In this document: piece after piece, positions 31,051 to 41,420 of the stretch
Layout: each line of letters opens with the position of its first letter
Position numbering within the stretch: position 1 is the first letter of the stretch
Source: Ovis canadensis
Lineage: Eukaryota; Chordata; Mammalia; Artiodactyla; Bovidae
Direction of reading: 5' to 3'
DNA: 64,000 bases
NCBI RefSeq assembly: GCF_042477335.2
Contig: NC_091263.1
Location: 16,837,501-16,901,500, forward strand
Translations under genes and position numbers: made by a program
Notes under the pieces: generated by a model
What the model saw: only the letters and a program-made list of their open reading frames with translations
Database searches by the model: none
What the model was told of the DNA's origin: nothing

Positions 31051-31819
31051 GCTAATGAATGACATAGGCAAAATCAGAATCGCAAGTTGCCTTCAACCCA
31101 GACTCATGCAATTTCTAATCTCTCGAGTCATAAAACCTATTTATTAGGAAGTATAATACCCATTGCATAGAACAGATATAACAGAGTGTTAAACCAGAAG
31201 TTTTGGCCCAAGTGCTAGGGTGCAGGTGATTTCGCAGACTGCCAGTCTCAGAATAGACACTTACCTGCTAGACATCTGGGATGGATGCTGTGGGTACTCC
31301 ATCCAGGTCTCTTTTCCTGGTGTAATGCCTTTCTCCCCCGATGCTGTGAGTTTTGGTTCTAAAAGGCTCGCAGCTGTCTCCTTTTCTGGAGAACTGCTCT
31401 CAGCTGAACAACCCATGGGACCCACCTCACCTAGGGGGCAGCCTCATGACTGATGGAGGTCTGAAGGCTGCCCCTAACATAGGACTCGCCGTGTTACAGA
31501 GCACCTCATCAGGTCTGGTTGAGTTCCATCTCCAGCTGAAACCACACCCTCACTCAGCTTCTCCCCTCATCTCATTTGGCTTCCCTCGTTCCCTACCTCC
31601 CGAAAGCATACCTCCAATAAATCACTCGAACGAGAATGAAAGTCGCTGGATTTAGGAAAAACCAAGACATAAGATGCCCAGTTCTGTTTGAACTGCAGGT
31701 CATCAAAGAATGCTATGTGAGTTTACTTGTGTCCCATGTAATATCTGGAACATACTTTTACTGAAAAATTATTTGTTGAAATTTAAATTTAACAGGACAT
31801 CTTGTATTATATCTGGTCA
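31051..31819. other. unassigned sequence
   Basis: About 0.77 kb. The part near 31350-31630 is G+C-richer and ends with an AATAAA at about 31616-31621; it could be an old LTR but I could not match it to a family. Confidence 0.4.
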
Positions 31820-31830
31820 CCAACTCAAGT

Positions 31831-33166
31831 TCAAATGAGTTCAGTTGCTCAGTCGTGTCCAACTCTGCAACCCCATGAATCGCAGCACACCAGGCCTCCC
31901 TGTTCATCACCAACTCCCAGAGTTCACTCAGACTCATGTCCATCGAATCGGTGATGCCATCCAGCCATCTCATCCTTGGTCGTCCCCTTCTCCTCCTGCT
32001 CCCAACCCCTCCCAGCATCAGGGTCTTTGCCAATGAGTCAGCTCTTCACATGAGGAAGCCAAAATATTGGAATTTCAGCTTTAGCATCAGTCCTTCAAAA
32101 GAACACCCAGGACTGATCTCCCTTAGAATGGACTGGTTGGATCTCCTTGCAGTCCAAGCGACTCTCAAGAGTCTTCTCCAACACCACAGTTCAAAAGCAT
32201 CAATTCTTCAGCGTTCAGCTTTCTTCACAGTCCAACTCTCACATCCATATGACCAGCCTTGACTAGATGGACATTTGTTGGCAAAGTAATGTCTCTGCTT
32301 TTGAATATGCTATCTAAGTTGGTCATAGCTTTCCTTCCAAGGAGTAAGCATCTTTTAATTTCATGGCTGCAATCACCATCTGCAGTGATTTTGGAGCCCC
32401 CCCAAATAAAGTCTGACACTGTTTCCACTGTTTCCCCATCCATTTCCCATGAAGTGATGGGACCAAATGCCATGTTCTTAGTTTTCTGAATGTTGAGCTT
32501 TAAGCCAACTTTTTTACTCTCCTCTTTCACTTTCATCAAGAGGCTTTTTAGTTCCTCTTCACTTTCTGCCATAAGGGTGGTATCATATGCATATCTGAGG
32601 TTATTGATATTTCTCCTGGCAATCTTGATTCCAGCTTGTGTTTCTTCCAGTCCAGCGTTTCTCATGATGTACTCTGCATGTAAGTTAAATAAGCAAGGTG
32701 ACAATACACAGCCTTGACGTACTCCTTTTCTTATTTGGAACCAGTCTATTTTTCCATGTCCAGTTCTAACTGTTGCTTCCTGAGCTGCATATAGGTTTCT
32801 CAAGAGGCAGATCAGGCGCTCTGGTATTCCCATCTCTTTCAGGATTTTCCACAGTTCATTGTGATCCACACTATACTTTGGCCTAGTCAATAAAGCAGAA
32901 ATAGATGTTTTTCTGGAACTCTCTTGCTATTTCCATGATCCAGCAGATGTTGGCAATTTGATTTCTGGTTCCTCTGCCTTTTCTAAAACCAGCTTGAACA
33001 TCTGGAAATTCACAGTTCACATACTGTTGAAGCCTGGCTTGGAGAATTTTGAGCATTACTTTACTAGCGTGTGAGATGAGTGCAATTGTGTGGTAGTTTA
33101 AGCATTGTTTGGCATTGCCTTTCTTTGGGATTGGAATGAAAACTGACCTTTTCCAGTCCTGTGGCC
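31831..33166 (-). mobile_element. BovB LINE copy 3, 5' truncated
   Basis: Runs from its tail (gagttcagttgctcagtcgt) through the C-terminal domain and reverse transcriptase to about 33166 (ttttccagtcctgtgg). The 9-bp word ccaactcaa at 31820-31828 and 33165-33173 is a probable target-site duplication, overlapping the BovB end by a few bases. The endonuclease half is absent. Confidence 0.95.
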
Positions 33167-33173
33167 AACTCAA
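32225..33173 (-). pseudogene. BovB-3 reverse transcriptase remnant with lost catalytic residues
   Basis: Two frames (32883-33173 and 32225-32890) hold the RT. QAGFRKGRGTRNQ and IYFCFID lie upstream. Then a small deletion removes the middle of motif A, and the second frame restarts at VDHNELWK. Motif B GVRQGCVLSPCLFNLHAEY is present. Motif C reads LRYAYDTTLMAES, so the first aspartate of YADD is replaced by tyrosine. The copy is catalytically dead as well as frameshifted. Confidence 0.93.
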
Positions 33174-33541
33174 ATAAGTCCTGTCACCACCTCAAGTAAG
33201 AATTCATATTTCAGACTTTGCTCCTAGGGATCCTGGCCCACAACAACATCTCATCCACATCAAATACAGAAAAGTAATCAGCTGTGAAATTGAAAGAACA
33301 GTGAAGAAGGATTTCATTGGTAATTCCCTCCTCTGCTGCTGTGGCTGCAACTGGGAAACTGCATTCCCTTCTGATGATAAACATAGAGTGTGGAAATCAG
33401 GGCCCACATGTAGAACTCATGGGAGGAGTGTGGACCTGGGGTCACTTTTAAAAGAAATTATGCCCTAAAGGGTGACCCTGGGAAGGGAACGCCAGCAGGT
33501 TGTTAGGTGGGCATCCAGCCAAAGGCACAAGAGAGCTTAGG
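33174..33541. other. unassigned sequence
   Basis: No repeat or gene recognised. Confidence 0.4.
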
Positions 33542-33755
33542 ACAGGGGTTGGCAACCCTCTAAAGAGTCTGATGGTAACAACTTAACCTGTGAGTCATAA
33601 GGTCTGTGCTGCAGTTACTGACGCTGTGGCTGTTGCACAGAAGCAGCTAAAGGCATTATATCAATGGGTGGGCATAGTTTTGTTCCAATAAAGCTTTATT
33701 TACAGAAACAGCAAGGATGGAATTTGACCTCTCTGCCATAGTTTACCAGCCCTTC
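33542..33755. mobile_element. hAT-like MITE (copy A)
   Basis: acaggggttggcaaccctct at the start, tgttccaataaagctttatt then tacagaaacagc in the middle, and tagtttaccagccc at the end match a common placental MITE whose consensus contains cagcaaact at one end and ttccaataaaactttattta inside. I could not fix the family name from memory. Confidence 0.6.
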
Positions 33756-34420
33756 CTTGGTTTAGAACAAGAAAGAGAAGTTAGAGGGAATGAACAGGAA
33801 ATCTACAGAGACCCTGTGAATTTGCCCATCAGAGAGTCCCTTCCACTCTGCTGTCCTTGCTCTCTGTTCCTCCCAAACCGCAGCTTTGGGAAGGTCAGAA
33901 ATGCCGATGAGGAAACTGAAGGAGAGTAGAAAAGGAAAGACTTGACTTTCAATCAAATTTGCAGGTCTGACAACGGGGCTGGGCATTTTTGATTCTTGAA
34001 TTGAAACTGTGGTGTAAAGTGGCTGTGGGATTTCCCATTAGCATCAAGTGACCAGAAGAGGCACACAGCCTGGTTAGTTTCCAACCAGTGACAGAGACAG
34101 GACGCTCTCCGTATTTGAAAGGGGTAGTGAGAGACGGAAATAAAGGTGATTACCCGGTGTATGTCCTACTGTTGGCGGTACGTCTTATATTTATATCTGT
34201 GGGTCCTAGTCTGGGATATAATCTGAAAATGTTCTCAACACTGGGGGCCCTCCGAAGAAGCCAAGAAAAATGCCTCTTGAAACAGAGTCAGTTTTAAATA
34301 CCACTGAGGTCTGGAGATCACAAAGCTAGGGCTGGAGCAGGCTAGTTAAACTTTTCTGTTCCCTTAATGCTCTGTCTTTCTCTCTGTTCAATCAGAAGAG
34401 TCAGGTGGAGGGAAGAATAA
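33756..34420. other. unassigned sequence
   Basis: No repeat or gene recognised. Open frames at 33717-33929 and 34088-34297 have no motif. Confidence 0.4.
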
Positions 34421-34619
34421 GAACTATGGATAAACAACAAGGTCCTTCTGTACAGCACAGGGGACCATATTCAATGTCTTGTGATAAACCATGATGGAAA
34501 AGAAAATAGAGAGAGTGTGTGTGTGTGTGTGTGTGTGCATATATATATCTGGGTCACTGTGGTGTAGCAGTAAATAATACAACATTGTAAATCAACTATA
34601 CTTCAAATAAATAAATAAA
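34421..34619 (+). mobile_element. artiodactyl L1 3' end with internal (GT)n
   Basis: ggtccttctgtacagcacag, caatgtcttgtgataaacca, a (GT)n expansion at 34515-34538, then acattgtaaatcaactatac and an (AAAT)n-like tail at 34598-34619. Sense orientation. Confidence 0.88.
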
Positions 34620-34621
34620 TT

Positions 34622-34808
34622 TAGGGACTTCCCTGGTGGGCCAGTGGCTGAGGCTCCAAGCTCCAAATGCAGGGTCCCAGGCTCAGTTTCTGGTCAGGAA
34701 ATTAGATCCCATATGCTGCAACTAAAGACCCTGCATGCAGCAGCCCAGACCAGGAACAGCCAAATAAATCAATAATATTAAAAAAGAAGAAGAAGAAAGA
34801 AAGAAATT
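34622..34808 (+). mobile_element. CHR-type SINE
   Basis: Head agggacttccctggtgggcc, middle ggtcaggaaattagatccca, and a purine-rich tail of gaa/aaag repeats (34780-34806). It sits directly behind an L1 tail and separates it from a further L1 piece. Confidence 0.85.
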
Positions 34809-34827
34809 TTTAAAAGAGCTGCTGAAG

Positions 34828-34910
34828 CACGCGGAACTCTACTCAATGTTATGTGACAGCCTGGATGGGAGGAGAATTTTGGGGAGAATGGATACAGGTA
34901 TTGTTCACTG
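34828..34910 (+). mobile_element. L1 3' UTR fragment
   Basis: gcggaactctactcaatgtt, then cctggatgggaggagaattt, matches the sense L1 3' UTR segment with aactctactcaatgctctgt. It may be a continuation or a separate insertion. Confidence 0.55.
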
Positions 34911-35547
34911 GCTATATGCCAATACAAAAGAAAAAGATGTTTTTAGAAAAAGAGGTATTGACGGGCCGGTGGGGAGCTGGGGCGCAGGGAGGAGGAGCAA
35001 ACCCTGCCTGGAAGGCACAGGGGGCTGGTGGGTGGGGTTACATTTGCTTTGTTCAGAAGTGACTTGATGCTCTACAGTTAGATTCCTCAGTTAAGACTGT
35101 TTGGGACTTGAAATGAGTGTAGGACTTTCTGTGCCTGAGAATTAGTGGTTGGGTCGCTGCCTCACTGATCCTTCTGGGGAAGGAAGGGGCTGTTCCCACT
35201 GAGCAAGACTGGAAACACAAACACAGTTTCCATGGTTACAACGCAGGACTCCCCCACATCCAGCTGGCTGGGTGGACAGGAAAATGGGAAGCAGAGCAGG
35301 ATTTAGGGAGACCTGTGTGCTGGCTCCTGCCCCACCCCTACTCCATTGCAGTTCCTGGGCAGGAAGGGTTTCAGGGTGCCCAGCTGGCCACCACTGTACC
35401 CTGCTGGCCCTCCTTTAATCTGGAGGCCTGCAGAAAATGGCACAAAACTGCCTATAAGTGTGATGACAGCAATTAACTACCTCTTGGCATTTTCCTTGGG
35501 AATGTGCCTCAAATGGACTTCAGAGTACATCCTAGAGCGATGCTATA
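34911..35547. other. unassigned sequence
   Basis: No repeat or gene recognised; somewhat G+C-rich near 34970-35040 and 35270-35430. Confidence 0.4.
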
Positions 35548-35765
35548 TTTCAGGATTCAGCTAACTTTTCCTCTAAGGGGCCAGATAGTACACAGGTTAG
35601 GTTTGGTGAGCCCTACTATGTCTGTGGTGGCCCCTTGGGGCTGCTGTTCTAGCTTGAAAGCAGCACGGACCATCTATAAAAAAGTGAAATGCTGTGTTCC
35701 AGTGATATTTTATTTACAAACACAGGCAGGTGTCCTGTTTGGGTTTGCCAATCCCTGCTATACGG
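35548..35765. mobile_element. hAT-like MITE (copy B)
   Basis: ttcagctaacttttcctcta, ggggccagatagtacacagg, gtgatattttatttacaaac and gggtttgccaatccctgc follow the same consensus as copy A at 33542-33755, about 2 kb upstream. This copy retains the ggccagatag block better. Confidence 0.65.
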
Positions 35766-36426
35766 TGCTGAATTATCCATTCTCTGTTTTTCTAAAAGAG
35801 ACTTGATTTTTCATCCAGAACCACCACTCCCACCAACTCCACTCCCAGGCCATGTGGTTCAGGTGGTTTGGTCCCCACTCTTGACCCAGCAGGCGGCCTG
35901 TGAGCCAAGTCTGATCAAACATCCTGTGATCCTGTATTCACTATGATTGACTAGAGGTGAGTACCTGAGCTGGAGTCAAATTCATTTAAATGAAGGGATT
36001 CTTGCTTGGACAGCTCTGGATTTCAATCTAGAAAGAGGTAGGTCAGGAATGTTTGAACCAGCATCTATAAGGAATCTGCCTGTCTTCAGTGGGATTTCCC
36101 TTATCCCAGGAATTTCTTCCCAGGAAAACCCAAGGGGGCATATGGAAGTCACACTTGGAAGGGAGAGAGGTGGAACACAGATGTACTAGTCGGCAAAGTT
36201 CTATAAGTGTGGCTCAGTTCTTGGGGAGGTAGGACAGCCCTGGGGATGCTGCAGAGCCCCCTGCAAAGGTGCTTCCAGTTGGGTGAGGGGGGTGGGCATT
36301 GATGCGTCTGCATCTGGACTTTGACATTCCTGGGCAGGTCTGACTCTCAGGGAAGCAGCAGGCAGTGATGCCTCAGAATCAAAATATGAGGAAGCATGGG
36401 CCCTTGGAGGTGAAAGGCACCAGGTA
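35766..36426. other. unassigned sequence
   Basis: No repeat or gene recognised. Confidence 0.4.
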
Positions 36427-36595
36427 AAGAAACACATGTATACAGTGGAATATTACTCAGCCATTAAAGGAGCCACATTGTGCCATCTGCAGAGATGTGG
36501 ATGGACCTAGAGGCCGTCATACAGAGTAAGTAAGTCAGAGAGAGAAAAGTAAATATCATATAGTAACGATATGTGGAATCTAGAAAAATGGAATG

Positions 36596-36887
36596 TGTTG
36601 TTGTTTAGTTGCTCAATCAGGACTGTTTTGCAGCTTCATGGACTCTAACCCATGTAGCTACAGTCCATGGGGTGGCAAAGAGTTGGACATGACTGAAGTG
36701 ACTTATCATACACATATTATAAGTCAGGCTCCTCTGTTCATGGGATTCTCTAGGCAAGAATACTAGAGGAGAATACTAGAGTGGGTTGCCATTCCCTTCT
36801 CCAGGAGACCTTTCCAACCCAAGCATTGAACCTGCATTTACTGCATTGGAAGGCAAATTCTTTACAGGTGAGCCAGCAGGGAAGCCC
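36596..36887 (-). mobile_element. Bov-tA SINE with an internal inverted Bov-A segment
   Basis: Antisense Bov-A at 36600-36650 (ttgctcaatcaggactgttt, catggactctaaccca) is followed by a sense-strand Bov-A end at 36655-36718 (gctacagtccatggggtggc, agagttggacatgactgaag). Then antisense sequence continues (aggctcctctgttcatggga) through the tRNA-like head complement to gggaagccc at 36887. The word gaatactagag is also duplicated at about 36757-36781. Confidence 0.85.
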
Positions 36888-37018
36888 TTATGTCCATACT
36901 GTGTATAAAATAGATAACTGATGAAATCCCGCTGCAGAGCTCAAGGAGCTCTACTCAGTGCTCTGTGGCGACCTGAATGGGAAGGAAATTTTTAAAAAAA
37001 GGATATACATGTACATAT

Positions 37019-37290
37019 CAGAGAAGGCAATGGCACCCCACTCCAGTACTCTTGCTGGAAAATCCCATGCGAGGAGTCTGGTGGGCTGCAGTCCATGGGG
37101 TCATGAAGAGTCGGACAGGACTGAGCAACTTCACTTTCACTTTTCACTTCCATGCATTGGAGAAGGAAATGGCAACCCACTCCAGTGTTCTTGCCTGGGG
37201 AATCCCGGGGACGGGGGAGCCTGGTGGGCTGCCATCTATGGAGTCGCACAGAGTCGGACATGACTGAAGCGACTTGGCGGCAGCAGCAGC
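37019..37290 (+). mobile_element. Bov-A2 SINE (dimer)
   Basis: Monomer 1 begins agagaaggcaatggcacccc, linker cattggagaaggaaatggca, monomer 2 ends gactgaagcgacttggcggc with a short (CAG)n. Similar words catgtacatat (37008-37018) and atgtgtacata (37291-37301) flank it, a probable diverged target-site duplication within the L1. Confidence 0.95.
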
Positions 37291-37385
37291 ATGTGTACAT
37301 AGAGCTGACTCACTTTGCTGTACAGCAGAAAGTAACACAACATTGTAAAGCAACTATGCTGCAATAAAAATTAATTTTAAAATAA

Positions 37386-38737
37386 AATATGTAAGTTTTT
37401 AAAAAGGCATATGAGGGCACGTGCAGAAAATCAAGTGGTTCTTCACTGCTAGAGAGAGAAGCTGACAGAGGAAGGGGCAGAGGACGAAATGGGGGAACAC
37501 GAGGTCTGAGGCCATTTTTTGAGCCCCTGTGTTCAGTATTCCTGGAACCCTAACACCGCCCTAGACTTTGCATCTATATTGTAGAGGTGGGGGATCCTCT
37601 GAATTAAGGTTTCTATGATTTGTAAGTAAAGGTGTCCTAATTGGTAGAGACACACAATTGGTCAGCTTCTGCCATAACACACAGGGTTAAGGTTCCTCTT
37701 AACAAAGCTTAAGAGGCGATAGATTGGTTTTTGGACCTCAAGTCCTGGAAATACCTTCTCTCAGCCGAGCTTTTGTGTCTCCATTTCTATTTTTCGTAAC
37801 AGCCCGCTTGTTCGGGGTTATTGCAGGGTATATTTCACACTCATAAAAACTCAACTCCTGAGAACAAGGAGGCCTGAGAAGTCTGACCCCAGCTGGCAGG
37901 GAGCCCCAGGTGCATTCAAGACCTTAATAAATAATGGAGCACAAGGAGAAGGAAAAGCAAGAAATGTGGGAAATATGATATCTCAGTTTGGAGGCCCGGT
38001 GGACCAGCCTGGCTGTCGTGGGTAGAAACAGATTAAGTGTGAGAAATCACTCGTCCCTAATATGCAGGCACTCTGTAGGCTCTGCTGTTGTGAGAGGCGT
38101 TCAGCCTCAGTGCGTCGCAGGCAACAAAATGCATTTTTTCACTTCAGAGGACTTAGCCAGTTGATTAACTACAAAAAGTGGGATGCTGGTGGGTAAAAGA
38201 CTGGGCTTTCACTTCAGGGAATTCTGGTCGGAGCCCTCCAGGAAACGGAGTTCACGTCTCAGCTCTGGGGCTCGTGGATAATAGCTCACATCAGAAAGCC
38301 AACGTGAAGGATGTGGCAAGCGGGCGCTCGGGCAGAGAACTCTTGAAATTTCACTTCCCTTTCTCATGGTGGGGAAACCCTTAAAGACAGGGCAGAATAA
38401 GTGGACAAAACTGGAATTCCTGCATTAGATATGATTAGACAGAAATCACTTCTATTTTTGGAGAAGTAAAGAACGTGAGGTGCCTGTGAAGAAGGTGACC
38501 AGCCTGGAGGCATTCTTCCTCACTAACTCTGTTTATTCTTCATTTTCTTTCTTTTAAGGGAATCTGCTTGTCACTAGGATAGAAAATCAGGAAAACATTC
38601 AGAGAGTCACAAATGTCAACGTACTCATTGCTGGATTTACCAACAGGCAGACTGGGTTAAGTATAACTTGGTTACATTGCTACTATGAATCTCTGCAGAC
38701 TTATTTTTTAAATGCTATTATTTCAAACATCTAAAAA
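37386..38737. other. unassigned sequence
   Basis: About 1.35 kb without a recognised mobile element or exon. It is one of the longer repeat-free stretches, so a conservation check would be most informative here. Confidence 0.4.
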
Positions 38738-39010
38738 GGACCTCAACTCCACCACTAAGTAGCTGTGTGACCTTAGGCAATGTTGAGATCTTTAAGCCCC
38801 AGTAGTCGTCTGTTATAAGATAATGGTGATAGTGGTTTAGTCACTTAAGTCATGTTTGAGTCTTGTGACTTGATGGACTGTAGCTAAGATAATAAAAGGA
38901 AATATTTTATAAGGATCATTCTGAGAATAGTGAAGTAATTTATGTAAAGTATCTTTACATACTAAGCACCAAACAAATACTGGCTAAGATGAATTATTAT
39001 TATTATAGTA
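38738..39010 (+). mobile_element. MIR SINE, split by a SINE fragment
   Basis: ctccaccactaagtagctgt, gtgaccttaggcaatgttga, then after the insertion aaggatcattctgagaatag, tttacatactaagcaccaaa. Sense MIR order. Confidence 0.75.
38825..38884 (-). mobile_element. 60-bp Bov-tA 3' fragment with 9-bp target-site duplication
   Basis: Only the 3' extremity of a Bov-tA is present (gtggtttagtcacttaagtc, then gacttgatggactgtagc). The word taagataat lies at 38816-38824 and 38885-38893, so the fragment is a true insertion with severe 5' truncation, inside a MIR. Confidence 0.85.
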
Positions 39011-39467
39011 AAGTTACTAGGGCAGGTCTAGACAAAAATAAAAACTGTGGAGCCCAATTTCCACATTCAGCCTTCCAAGTTCATCTTTCTGAGGATCTAT
39101 CTCCTGCACTGACAATGAAGAAATAACTTAAACTTGGACGTAAAGCCTGGATCTAGTGTCCATATCGCTTCTTTCCAACTGTACAAGCCCCTGATGAGTT
39201 AGGTCTCCCAGCCTGGGTTTCTTCATTTTCAGAGATGAGGTTATCCATCTGATGGGTCTGTGGTAGAGACCGAATATAGATTCTCTCTATCGTGCCTGAG
39301 AGGTGCCCAGTGACTCCTGACCCACGGCTCAGCTGCAGTAGCTTGGGTGCACAATGGTTCTGCCTTACCTGGAGGTAAGCCTCACCTTCCCCAGTCACAG
39401 CCTCAGTTCTCCAGGTCCTGCTTTACTCTCTCCATTTGAGAGAGTACCAGGTTAAAGGTACTACTAT
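39011..39467. other. unassigned sequence
   Basis: No repeat or gene recognised. Confidence 0.4.
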
Positions 39468-39595
39468 CACTCGTTTATTCAAGAATGTTTTTGGTTATTT
39501 ACTAGGGGCCAGGCACTGGGGCACAACGTGAATAAAGCAGACAAAAACTCCTGTCTTCTGAGAACTTACTTCCACAGGGTTTCAGCTGAGCCATC
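39468..39595 (-). repeat. old L2/MIR3-like fragment
   Basis: ctcgtttattcaagaatgtt, aggggccaggcactggggca and gcagacaaaaactcctgtct resemble the common mammalian repeat that starts with tttattgagcacctac in this orientation. Diverged. Confidence 0.5.
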
Positions 39596-39639
39596 TGTTA
39601 CCAGCAGGACACAAAATAAATAGTGTGGACATTGTGAGA

Positions 39640-40165
39640 TGGGGCTTGTTGTTTTCCCCCAGCTTTATATAAATATACCTGTTTGACACGCAGATCGTAT
39701 AAGTTCGAAGTACACAGCATCATGATCCGACTTACATGCATCATGAAATGATGACCAAAGTAAGCTTAGTGAACATCCAGTGTCTCATGCAGGGACATCA
39801 ACAAGACAGACAAAACATTTTTCCCTGTGATGAGAACTCTCAGGATCTGCTCTTTTAACAACTTTCGCTCATCACATACAGCAGCATTTGTCATATTTTC
39901 CGTGTTGCACACTAGTACACCCCTAGTGCTTATTTATCGTGTAACCAGAAGCTTGTATTTTTGATAGCTTTCAGCCAGTTCCCCTCCCCCAGCCCCCACC
40001 TGTGACAACCACAGATCTGATCTCTTTTTCTAGTAGTTCTCTTGTTTCTATTTGAAGATAATTGACCTACAACAGTATGTTGGTCCTGTTATATAACATA
40101 GTGATTTGGTATTTCTACATATTTCAAAATGATCATGATAAGTCTAGCCACCATGAAATAATTCT
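39640..40165 (-). mobile_element. L1M 3' UTR
   Basis: Antisense old L1 3' end: ccagctttatataaatatac, gatgagaactctcaggatct, gtgtaaccagaagcttgtat, ccagcccccacctgtgacaa. A second similar block begins near 40050 (gaagataattgacctacaac), so two L1 tails may be joined. Confidence 0.75.
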
Positions 40166-40207
40166 TAAGGGTGAAAACTAACATGGAGAAGAGGGAGGGG
40201 GATCAGA

Positions 40208-40345
40208 AGGATTTATGGGTGTGTGTACAAGTGTGTACGAGTTTTTGTGTATCTATGTATGTGTGTGTATCTGTGTATATGTGTGTATGTGTGCATGAGT
40301 GTGTGTTTATATGTGTGTATGTTTGTGTATGTTTGTGTGCATGTA
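40208..40345. repeat. imperfect (TG)n/(TATG)n microsatellite
   Basis: About 138 bases of alternating TG, TATG and TTTG units with interruptions. It generates spurious valine/cysteine-rich open frames in the region, which are not genes. Confidence 0.9.
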
Positions 40346-40685
40346 AATTTTAAGGAGGTTGCCCAGGAAAGGCTGGCACAGAACTGGACTTTGAGTACAG
40401 GCTTGAGAGAAGAGAGCGAGTGAAGCTGGCAGGAGATGGGTGGAGAGAGGTGCCTCTCAATTCTACGATCTGGTTATATAATACAGAATTCACAGGACAG
40501 AATTCTTACATCAAATTTAGAATTATTAGCTTTCACTCCTAGATCTGCCCCAGGGTTTATTCACCATTGCCCTTCTTCTAACATTACAGATGTAATTATA
40601 AACTAGTATTTGGGGAAACCAAAGCAAACACTAGCCTGGTTCTGACATGATCGTGTTCCACTTAGTGACAACTGAAAGGATCCTG
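40346..40685. other. unassigned sequence
   Basis: No repeat or gene recognised. Confidence 0.4.
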
Positions 40686-40687
40686 AT

Positions 40688-40780
40688 TTTCTTTTTTTAA
40701 TTTAATTTTTATTTTATATTGGTGTATAGTTTGATATTACAATGTCGTGTTAGTTTCAGGTGTACAGCTAAGCGATTCAG

Positions 40781-40826
<46 letters not shown>

Positions 40827-40890
40827 TTTTTTCAGATTTTTTCCCATATAGATTATTACAGAATATTGACAGTAGAGTTCCCTGTAAAGC
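40688..40890 (-). mobile_element. L1 3' end with (TA)n expansion
   Basis: ttttatattggtgtatagtt, gtgttagtttcaggtgtaca, then a pure (TA)n of about 40 bases at 40784-40824, followed by gaatattgacagtagagttc. Antisense L1 3' UTR; the TA run replaces the usual short tatata of this family. Confidence 0.88.
40784..40824. repeat. (TA)n microsatellite
   Basis: An uninterrupted alternating TA tract of about 41 bases inside the L1 3' UTR. It is likely to be length-polymorphic. Confidence 0.95.
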
Positions 40891-41019
40891 ATCCTGGTTT
40901 TCAATGCTTTTCCCCACCCTCTGTCATCAGTCAATATTCTTTTCTGTCAAAAATGTCCTTAGCTGTATCATACTATTTGCTGCTCTAAATGCCGTGATCC
41001 AGAAGCATGAGCAGTAACA

Positions 41020-41228
41020 GAACCTGACACTATGCATAGAAGCTGTGCATAGAGCTTTGTATCATTACCCCATCTCACCCTTTCAACAACTCGGTGAGAT
41101 ATGTTTCTCTATTATGATCATTTTCTGGATAAGAAAACTGAGGCATAGAGAGATTAATTCACCCAAAGCTAGGCAGCTTGTAAATCAGTAGGGTAGGAAT
41201 GCTGAATCTGGTGGTATGTTTGACACCA
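41020..41228 (-). mobile_element. MIR SINE
   Basis: Antisense MIR: ctttcaacaactcggtgaga, ggataagaaaactgaggcat, gcttgtaaatcagtagggta. Confidence 0.75.
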
Positions 41229-41229
41229 C

Positions 41230-41398
41230 ATCAGTGGTTTTCAAATTCCAGTGTGCAGTAGAGCCCCTTGAAAAGATTGTTAAACCCAAATGGTGCGACC
41301 CAACCAAGAGACTTGGAATCAGTAGATCTGGGGTAGAACCTGGTAATCAGCATTTCTAACAGTGGTACGCTGCACTCTGTTGTACTGTTTCAAGCTAG
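41230..41398. mobile_element. MER5A-like hAT MITE
   Basis: atcagtggttttcaaattcc, ttggaatcagtagatctggg, atcagcatttctaacagtgg. The sequence order fits MER5A from its first terminal repeat. Confidence 0.75.
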
Positions 41399-41420
41399 TG
41401 GGGACTTACTTATCGGTGCT

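Larger units (their letters stand above)
36427..37385 (+). mobile_element. artiodactyl L1 3' end, split by two SINEs
   Basis: Three collinear pieces: 36427-36595 (ggaatattactcagccatta, ggatggacctagaggccgtc), 36888-37018 (gctcaaggagctctactcag, then gcgacctgaatgggaagg) and 37291-37385 (actcactttgctgtacagca, gcaactatgctgcaataaaa and an A/T-rich end). It is interrupted by a rearranged Bov-tA and a Bov-A2. Confidence 0.92.

Noticed and set aside
40171-40423. Cysteine/valine-rich open frames resembling a secreted peptide
   Set aside because: They are translations of the imperfect TG/TATG microsatellite.
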